Source of the DNA: an uncultured Campylobacter sp.
GTDB taxonomy: Bacteria; Campylobacterota; Campylobacteria; Campylobacterales; Campylobacteraceae
Direction: 5' to 3'
NCBI GenBank assembly: GCA_905373295.1
Contig: CAJPSJ010000052.1
Location: forward strand, 1 to 10,274
Length of the DNA: 10,274 nt
Of this stretch, positions 6,431 through 10,274 are shown one piece after another. Made by a program: the position numbers and the translations under genes. The notes beneath the pieces are model-generated. The model ran no database searches, was not told the origin of the DNA, and saw only the letters and a list, made by a program, of their open reading frames with translations. The first letter of the stretch is position 1. Every line of letters begins with the position of its first letter.

Positions 6431-6569
6431 GAGAGTCTAACAACTCTCCGACTTTTTTATAAAGATTAACGACGGGTTCTATTGCGTTGTCAACATAACC
6501 TGCGATTTCCATTTTCTTAACGTTTAATATAATCTTGGTAAGTTCAAGTTGAATTTCTTCTTTAGTCAT
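6393..6569 (-). CDS. Small convergent protein of unknown function (58 aa)
   Basis: The ATG at 6569 is preceded by AAAGGACTTACAA, a good ribosome site. A longer start at 6620 has none, so I choose 6569. The product MTKEEIQLELTKIILNVKKM... is charged and helical with a polar tail (DNNKPSKA). No family recognised. It is antisense to the early operon leader and points toward the repressor gene, so its transcript could continue into the repressor, like an establishment transcript. An extended -10 is present at 6611-6619. Function unknown; a regulator of the lysis/lysogeny choice is only a positional guess. Confidence 0.55.
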   Translation of the reverse strand: MTKEEIQLELTKIILNVKKMEIAGYVDNAIEPVVNLYKKVGELLDSPKHQDNNKPSKA

Positions 6570-6610
6570 TTGTAAGTCCTTTGAATTAAATTTTGCTTGG
6601 TCGCGAAATA

Positions 6611-6619
6611 ATAATATCA
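6611..6619 (-). promoter_or_regulatory. Possible leftward promoter for the 58-aa gene (extended -10)
   Basis: On the minus strand TGATATTAT (6611-6619) is an extended -10 (TGnTATTAT), 42 bases ahead of the ATG at 6569. The right inverted-repeat copy (6633-6654) lies just upstream, where a -35 or activator site would be; there is no recognisable -35 hexamer. A transcript from here would be antisense to the early leader and sense for the repressor. Confidence 0.45.
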
Positions 6620-6632
6620 AAGGGCTTACAAA

Positions 6633-6654
6633 TATCCGCTTAACAATAAGATTT
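6633..6654 (-). repeat. 22-bp inverted repeat, right copy
   Basis: TATCCGCTTAACAATAA (6633-6649) is the exact reverse complement of 6244-6260. It sits 20 bases before the ATG of the 56-aa gene and upstream of the leftward promoter candidate, so it may be an operator for either. Confidence 0.9.
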
Positions 6655-6674
6655 TATAGTAAAAAGGAGCAAAT

Positions 6675-6845
6675 ATGCCAGGATATAGAGTAAAACCGGT
6701 CTCAAAGGCCGTGAAGCAAAAGCTAAAGTATGATCTAAAAGACTACTGTGCGATGCGAGGACTAAGCTTAAGCAGCTTTTACAAGGGCTATATAAGCCAA
6801 AAGGCTCGTAAAATACTAGAAAAAGACGGTATAAAGGTAGCCTAA
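6675..6845 (+). CDS. Small basic protein in the Ner position (56 aa), probable DNA-binding
   Basis: The ATG at 6675 follows a strong AAAAAGGAG ribosome site. The frame ends in TAA at 6843-6845, which overlaps the transposase ATG (TAATG), so the two are translationally coupled. The product begins MPGYRVKPVSKAVKQKLKYD, is rich in Lys/Arg, and contains LKDYCAMRGLSLSSFYKG, which has the look of a helix-turn-helix segment. In phage Mu the short gene directly before A is ner, a DNA-binding repressor of early transcription; the resemblance here is by place, size and charge, not by clear homology. The gene is solid, the role inferred. Confidence 0.72.
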   Translation: MPGYRVKPVSKAVKQKLKYDLKDYCAMRGLSLSSFYKGYISQKARKILEKDGIKVA

Positions 6846-9040
6846 TGTGGGTAAATTCCAAGCATGCGGCTGAAATTTTAGGTGTAAATTTAAGAAAACT
6901 ACAAAGAAGAGTAGTTAAAGCCCAAGCTAGTAAGCAAAATTTTTTGCTTACTAATACACAGAAAACTATGTATAGACTCATATCTGGCAATCGCGGCGGC
7001 GCGGGCGGTAAAACCCTTCAAATTTGGATCGACGATAGCCTGATAAACAACGAAAGCGGCGAAATTTCGCGACAAAGTAAGAGCGTTTACGGCGATGAGC
7101 GCGGCGAAGCTAATTTAAGCAACGCGGCCGCGGCAGATCCGTCCGCAAGCGGCGGTGCTTTAAACTTAAGCAATGCATTAAGCTGCAGTAGTGCGCAGAG
7201 CCTAAACGACGCGAGGCGAGATTTAAACGGCGCAGAGCAAAGCTCAAGCGATCCGAGCAGCGCGACAAGCCTCCCTGCTATCGCTACTTGCTCGGATAAA
7301 AAACGCAAAGCCGCTTTTGAAAAATATAACGTCGTTAGGGAGTGGGAAGACGCAAAAGGCAAGATCAGCGAGGCTACTTTTCTGGAGTATATCAACGCTA
7401 AAAAGATATGCTCCGTAAAGGTAACCGCAAATAAACTATACGACTGGCAACGCAAATATAAAAGAGGCGGGCTGGACGCGCTAGTGGACGAGCGGGATAA
7501 TAATAAGACCCTAAAGCTTGACGCGCTAGGTCTTGCGCCGCTTTGCGTAGAGCTGATACTTGCATGCGGCGGTATGGGCAAGGTAGATATAACAAACATC
7601 TACAAAGCACTAAATTATCACGCGGCAAAAAACTCTCTCATAAACTTTGAGGATTTTCAAGGCAAAAGAGACGAGATAGTAAGCTATGAGGTCGTAAATC
7701 GCTTCGTAAACAACTACCTAAACAAAAATAAGCTCGTAAAAAACATCATCCTTTACGGCGAGGACGGAGCGGTCGGTCGCGGCTTGCCGGCTCTTGGTAT
7801 CAGCAACTACGCTGTAAGCACGATAAACGAAGTCGTGGAGATAGACGGCAGCCCGCTTGATCTAATCTGCAACGCTAGCGAGCTTTGTGAGCTCATCGGC
7901 TGGCAAAACGTCAGCACTATCTTTAAAGACAAAGACGAATTTCAAAACTATGTAAAAGAGTGGCAAAAGCGCTATACCATCATCGCTCTAATCGATACGT
8001 ATAGCGGAGTAGCGACTTTTCATATCAGCGATAGTGAAAATTCTCTCTGCATCGCTAGAGCCGTCGCCAAATATATCGTGCGCTACGGCAAGCCAAAGGT
8101 AATCAAGGGCGATAACGGCAAAGCTTTCAAGAGCGAGTATATGCGCGAAGTCTTAGGCGCGCTTGAGATCGAGTATAAAGCCGTGCGTGCTTATAGCGGC
8201 TGGCTAAAGCCCTACGTAGAGCGAAATTTTAGAGCCTTGCAGCATAGTTTCAGTGCAAATTTGGCGGGCTTCATCGGACATAATATCTCACAGCGCCAAG
8301 CTATAGAGTTTTTTCGCTCTAAAAAAGAGCGCCGATTAAAAAGAGGCTACAAAACAAACCTAACGATGCTAAAAAATCTAAACGAGGTGCAAGAGCTAAT
8401 GGATATGTATGCGGAAAAATTTCTAAACACCCGCTACCTTGAGCGCCTTGATACTACCTGCGCAGCTGCGTATAGCGCAAAGATAGGCGATGCTGTGTAT
8501 ATGGACGCTCTAAGCATCAGCGCGCGTCTTGGCGGACGAGAGCTGAAACATGTGCATAAAAAAGGCATCAGCCTAGATGGTGTGAGGTTTTACAGCGTGG
8601 AGATGTACGGGCTTGAGCGCGTATGGGTTAGCAAAAACGTCAATAATATAAACGAGTGCTTTTTATGGAGCGAGGATAACAAATTTATCGGCGTTGCCTC
8701 TACGCTTGATTTGGATGAGGGAGTAAGTGCCGAGGAGGCTAAAAGCGCGCAAAAGCTATTTAATAAGCGCCTAAAAGAGACCAAAAAGCAGATGGACGCT
8801 GCATCGATCGCACACAGGGCGGATTTTGAGCAGATAGTGCGGCTCGTTGAAGCGAGACCCGCCGCGCGCCCGAAGCCGCAAGCGGCAAATAACGAAAGCA
8901 GGCTAATAGATGCTGCGCTAAGGGGGGCTAAAAGCTTGAACTCTAGCGTAGCTTTGAGCGATGAAATTTTAAGCGCGCAAGCTGCGCAGCGCAAAGCGGA
9001 GCGCAAGATAAAGAGCTTTGAGGAAGTAGTCTGCGGATAA
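6845..9040 (+). CDS. muA: Mu-type DDE transposase (MuA)
   Basis: A 731-aa transposase that would pair the prophage ends, cut them and join them to target DNA. Residues 1-65 form a winged-helix end/enhancer-binding domain (SKHAAEILGVNLRKLQRRVV). Residues about 70-150 are a low-complexity Ala/Ser/Asn-rich linker. Residues 155-230 are a second helical DNA-binding domain (ITANKLYDW-like VTANKLYDWQRKYKRGGLDA). The RNase-H-like catalytic core follows with Asp334 (VEIDGSPLD), Asp423 (IKGDNGKAF) and Glu459 (WLKPYVERNFRA), a D-D-35-E pattern. After it come the beta-barrel domain (about 545-610) and a basic C-terminal tail that in Mu contacts MuB. Mu A itself is 663 aa, and the excess is mostly the linker. 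Start: AAAGG ribosome site and TAATG overlap with the previous gene. All catalytic residues are present, so the enzyme looks active. Confidence 0.96.
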   Translation: MWVNSKHAAEILGVNLRKLQRRVVKAQASKQNFLLTNTQKTMYRLISGNRGGAGGKTLQIWIDDSLINNESGEISRQSKSVYGDERGEANLSNAAAADPSASGGALNLSNALSCSSAQSLNDARRDLNGAEQSSSDPSSATSLPAIATCSDKKRKAAFEKYNVVREWEDAKGKISEATFLEYINAKKICSVKVTANKLYDWQRKYKRGGLDALVDERDNNKTLKLDALGLAPLCVELILACGGMGKVDITNIYKALNYHAAKNSLINFEDFQGKRDEIVSYEVVNRFVNNYLNKNKLVKNIILYGEDGAVGRGLPALGISNYAVSTINEVVEIDGSPLDLICNASELCELIGWQNVSTIFKDKDEFQNYVKEWQKRYTIIALIDTYSGVATFHISDSENSLCIARAVAKYIVRYGKPKVIKGDNGKAFKSEYMREVLGALEIEYKAVRAYSGWLKPYVERNFRALQHSFSANLAGFIGHNISQRQAIEFFRSKKERRLKRGYKTNLTMLKNLNEVQELMDMYAEKFLNTRYLERLDTTCAAAYSAKIGDAVYMDALSISARLGGRELKHVHKKGISLDGVRFYSVEMYGLERVWVSKNVNNINECFLWSEDNKFIGVASTLDLDEGVSAEEAKSAQKLFNKRLKETKKQMDAASIAHRADFEQIVRLVEARPAARPKPQAANNESRLIDAALRGAKSLNSSVALSDEILSAQAAQRKAERKIKSFEEVVCG

Positions 9041-9043
9041 GGT

Positions 9044-9087
9044 GCTTTTAAAGGGCATAAAATGTCTTTTAAAAGCCCCTTACGGGC
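9044..9087 (+). promoter_or_regulatory. Overlapping alternative hairpins before MuB
   Basis: GCTTTTAAA (9044-9052) pairs with TTTAAAAGC (9068-9076). A second hairpin, GCCC-cttac-GGGC (9075-9087), shares the last bases of the first, so the two cannot form fully together. They fill the 59-bp gap just before the MuB ribosome site (AAAGGAG, 9088-9094) and could set relative MuA/MuB expression or be an RNA-processing site. Inference from sequence only. Confidence 0.4.
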
Positions 9088-9099
9088 AAAGGAGAAAAT

Positions 9100-9966
9100 A
9101 TGCAAGAGATTATATCTAAGCTAAACGAATTCTTAGAGGGCGGAAGTGTGAGTATGAGCGCGCTTGCGCGGGCTTTGGGCATCAGCCCGGGAGCGATTAG
9201 CCAGTTTCGCGCGGGCAAATATAAGGGCGATAATGCGGCGATCGCAGCCAAGATAAGCGCCTATATCGATGCTAGCGCCAAAAAAGCAAAAGAGTTTGCC
9301 GCCTCGTCCGCGCGAGATGAAATTTTTAACTCGCGGGATTACAAGATGGCAAATTTCGTCATCTCCGAAGCCGTAGGCGAGCGCGAGATAGCTTTGCTCT
9401 ACGGCACCGCAGGTAGCGGCAAGAGCACGATACTACGCGACTTTGCTGCCAAAAATCCTAACGCGGTGCTAATTGAGGCTACCTGCCACACCAACGCTAA
9501 CGCTTTGCTTGGCGAGCTGTGCGAGGCGCTAAGGCTGGAAGCCGCGGGCAGCGCGAATGCCAAATTAAAAGCGATTTCAAGCTTCTTAAAAACTGCCGAT
9601 AAGGTGCTGCTAATCGATGAAGCCGAGCATCTGCCTCTAAGAGCACTTGAGGATCTACGCAGAATTTACGATTTTTCGAGTACTCCGCTAATTCTAGCAG
9701 GCACGGAGATTTTGCTAAAGAATTTAGTGGGGCGCAATAAGGAGCTTAGGCAGCTATATAGCCGTATTTGCGGCAAATGGGCTATGCAGGGACTAAGCAA
9801 GGAGGAGAGCGACGCCTTTTATGGTGCTGGGATCTTCGCTCACGCCAAAGGCAACTTCCGCGCGTCCGAAAAGTTACATAAAAAGTCGGTCCGCCTAGCG
9901 GCTCTTAACGGCTGCGCCGTGGGCGAGGAGATCATAGCCCAAGCTTGCGGCATGGTGATTTTATAA
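9100..9966 (+). CDS. muB: MuB-like AAA+ ATPase, transposition target selector
   Basis: A 288-aa AAA+ ATPase (Mu B is 312 aa) that binds target DNA, delivers it to the transposase and gives target immunity. The N-terminal helix-turn-helix is at about 14-42 (VSMSALARALGISPGAISQF). Walker A GTAGSGKST is at 102-110, Walker B VLLIDEAEHL at 169-178, a sensor-1-like LILAGTE at 197-203, and a basic segment with a probable arginine finger around 212-224. The small C-terminal domain (about 230-288) matches the DNA- and MuA-contacting part of Mu B in position. AAAGGAG precedes the ATG by 5 bases. It lies 59 bp after the transposase, in the early operon. Confidence 0.95.
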   Translation: MQEIISKLNEFLEGGSVSMSALARALGISPGAISQFRAGKYKGDNAAIAAKISAYIDASAKKAKEFAASSARDEIFNSRDYKMANFVISEAVGEREIALLYGTAGSGKSTILRDFAAKNPNAVLIEATCHTNANALLGELCEALRLEAAGSANAKLKAISSFLKTADKVLLIDEAEHLPLRALEDLRRIYDFSSTPLILAGTEILLKNLVGRNKELRQLYSRICGKWAMQGLSKEESDAFYGAGIFAHAKGNFRASEKLHKKSVRLAALNGCAVGEEIIAQACGMVIL

Positions 9967-9976
9967 GGAGGAAGAG

Positions 9977-10159
9977 ATGAAAGCATATGAGGGTATGAAA
10001 ATGAGCGATCTAAAGGCCTGCAGAGATGAGATCATCATCGCGCACTCATTCATTCTCTTCAAGACCCCGCGGGGATGGATTGCAAAGATGAGAAAGCGCG
10101 AGAGCATAACGGTGCCGATCCCGCACTTCCGCCGCGGATTCGGAACAATCTGGAGCTAA
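9977..10159 (+). CDS. Small early protein of unknown function (60 aa)
   Basis: The ATG at 9977 is 10 bp after the MuB stop and follows a very strong AAGGAGG ribosome site, so it belongs to the early operon. The product MKAYEGMKMSDLKACRDEII... is basic at its C-terminal half (GWIAKMRKRESITVPIPHFR). I recognise no family. Mu carries several small semi-essential early genes in this region, and this is a candidate for that class. Confidence 0.7.
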   Translation: MKAYEGMKMSDLKACRDEIIIAHSFILFKTPRGWIAKMRKRESITVPIPHFRRGFGTIWS

Positions 10160-10204
10160 GACTTTGATTTTAAATGGCGCCCCGTGCGGGCGTCTTATAA
10201 AGTC
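10160..10204 (+). promoter_or_regulatory. Intergenic hairpin in the early operon
   Basis: GACTTT (10160-10165) pairs with AAAGTC (10199-10204), and inside it GCGCCC pairs with GGGCGT around CGTG. The inner part, GCCCC-gtgc-GGGC (10179-10191), matches GCCCC-ttac-GGGC at 9075-9087 in stem and spacing. No T-run follows, so it is not a normal terminator; the next gene begins 20 bp later. Confidence 0.45.
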
Positions 10205-10223
10205 AAATTTAAAAGGAGTGGAT

Positions 10224-10274
10224 ATGAAATTTCCTAAAGAGCTTGAAGCAAAACGCACTAAGTGCATAGTATAC
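10224..10274 (+). CDS. Early-operon gene, first 17 codons only
   Basis: The ATG at 10224 follows an AAAAGGAG ribosome site and stays open to the window edge (MKFPKELEAKRTKCIVY). Too little is visible to assign a family. By Mu gene order, a nuclease inhibitor (Gam-like) or another small early protein would be expected hereabouts. Confidence 0.6.
   Translation, partial: MKFPKELEAKRTKCIVY

Larger units (their letters stand above)
3996..10274 (+). mobile_element. Mu-like transposable prophage, left (immunity and early) end
   Basis: Gene order matches the left end of phage Mu: terminus with transposase-binding repeats, leftward repressor, divergent early promoter, small Ner-position gene, MuA transposase, MuB ATPase, then small early genes. 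The left boundary is inferred at 3996: a TG dinucleotide begins there (Mu-like termini begin 5'-TG), receptor homology ends in the base before it, and two copies of a TCAAAGTGG-A-rich repeat follow within 90 bp. Mu-type integration makes a 5-bp target duplication, which here would be AGTTT (3991-3995). The right end, head and tail genes and second host junction lie outside the window, so completeness is unknown. Confidence 0.88.

Noticed and set aside
6393..6620. Longer 75-aa version of the convergent small protein starting at 6620
   Set aside because: No ribosome site at 6620, and that start would lie upstream of the -10 at 6611-6619. The inner ATG at 6569 has AAAGGA at proper spacing.
6640..6990. 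116-aa minus-strand frame overlapping the 56-aa gene and transposase start
   Set aside because: Its composition (many Leu, Ser and Tyr) is that of a reverse shadow. The plus-strand genes there have strong ribosome sites and motifs.
7087..7628. Minus-strand frames of 170 and 76 aa opposite the transposase
   Set aside because: They are Ser/Leu/Ala-rich mirror frames of a coding region with intact DDE transposase domains.
8590..9105. 171-aa minus-strand frame covering the transposase end
   Set aside because: Shadow of the Ala/Lys-rich transposase C-terminus; no start signal.
1..10274. tRNA or rRNA gene as an integration site
   Set aside because: No cloverleaf or rRNA-like sequence was seen, and Mu-type elements do not need a tRNA site.

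Overview
The window looks like chromosomal DNA of a Campylobacter-type epsilonproteobacterium (Campylobacterota). The grounds are the mix of GC-rich codons with many AAATTTT/TTTAAA stretches, extended -10 promoters, and protein flavours typical of the oral and intestinal species of that group. The species cannot be named from the sequence alone. Two blocks are visible.

Block 1 (about 1-3995, minus strand) is an iron-uptake locus in decay. Read along its own strand it runs: the C-terminal two thirds of a TonB-dependent outer-membrane receptor (2647-3995, broken), a terminator, a promoter, a periplasmic iron-complex binding protein (1339-2388, interrupted by one in-frame TAG), an intact FecCD-type permease (327-1328) and the N-terminal 109 codons of its ABC ATPase (1-327). 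The receptor would bring an iron chelate across the outer membrane, the binding protein would carry it to the permease/ATPase pair, and the ATPase would power import. Three independent lesions hit the first two components.

Block 2 (about 3996 to the right edge) is the left, immunity and early end of a Mu-like transposable prophage. I place its left terminus at 3996, where the receptor reading frame ends, a TG dinucleotide starts, and two copies of a transposase-site-like repeat follow. Next on the minus strand come a stand-alone HsdR-N/PD-(D/E)xK nuclease-like gene (4169-5242) and a LexA-type (XRE + S24) repressor (5265-6116), probably one lysogenic operon. A near-consensus early promoter faces and overlaps the repressor promoter, and a perfect dyad sits in the shared spacer. 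Rightward come a 48-aa ORF, a convergent 58-aa ORF, a 56-aa basic protein in the position of Mu Ner, the DDE transposase MuA (6845-9040), the AAA+ target-selection ATPase MuB (9100-9966), a 60-aa protein of unknown function and the first codons of another gene.

The prophage logic is: the S24 repressor holds the early promoter off, and DNA damage would trigger self-cleavage and release MuA/MuB replicative transposition. The nuclease-like gene is transcribed with the repressor, so it would be made in the quiet lysogen, which suits a cargo or anti-phage role. The parts most worth a second look are that nuclease, the 22-bp inverted repeats around the two convergent mini-genes in the genetic switch, and the prophage/receptor junction.
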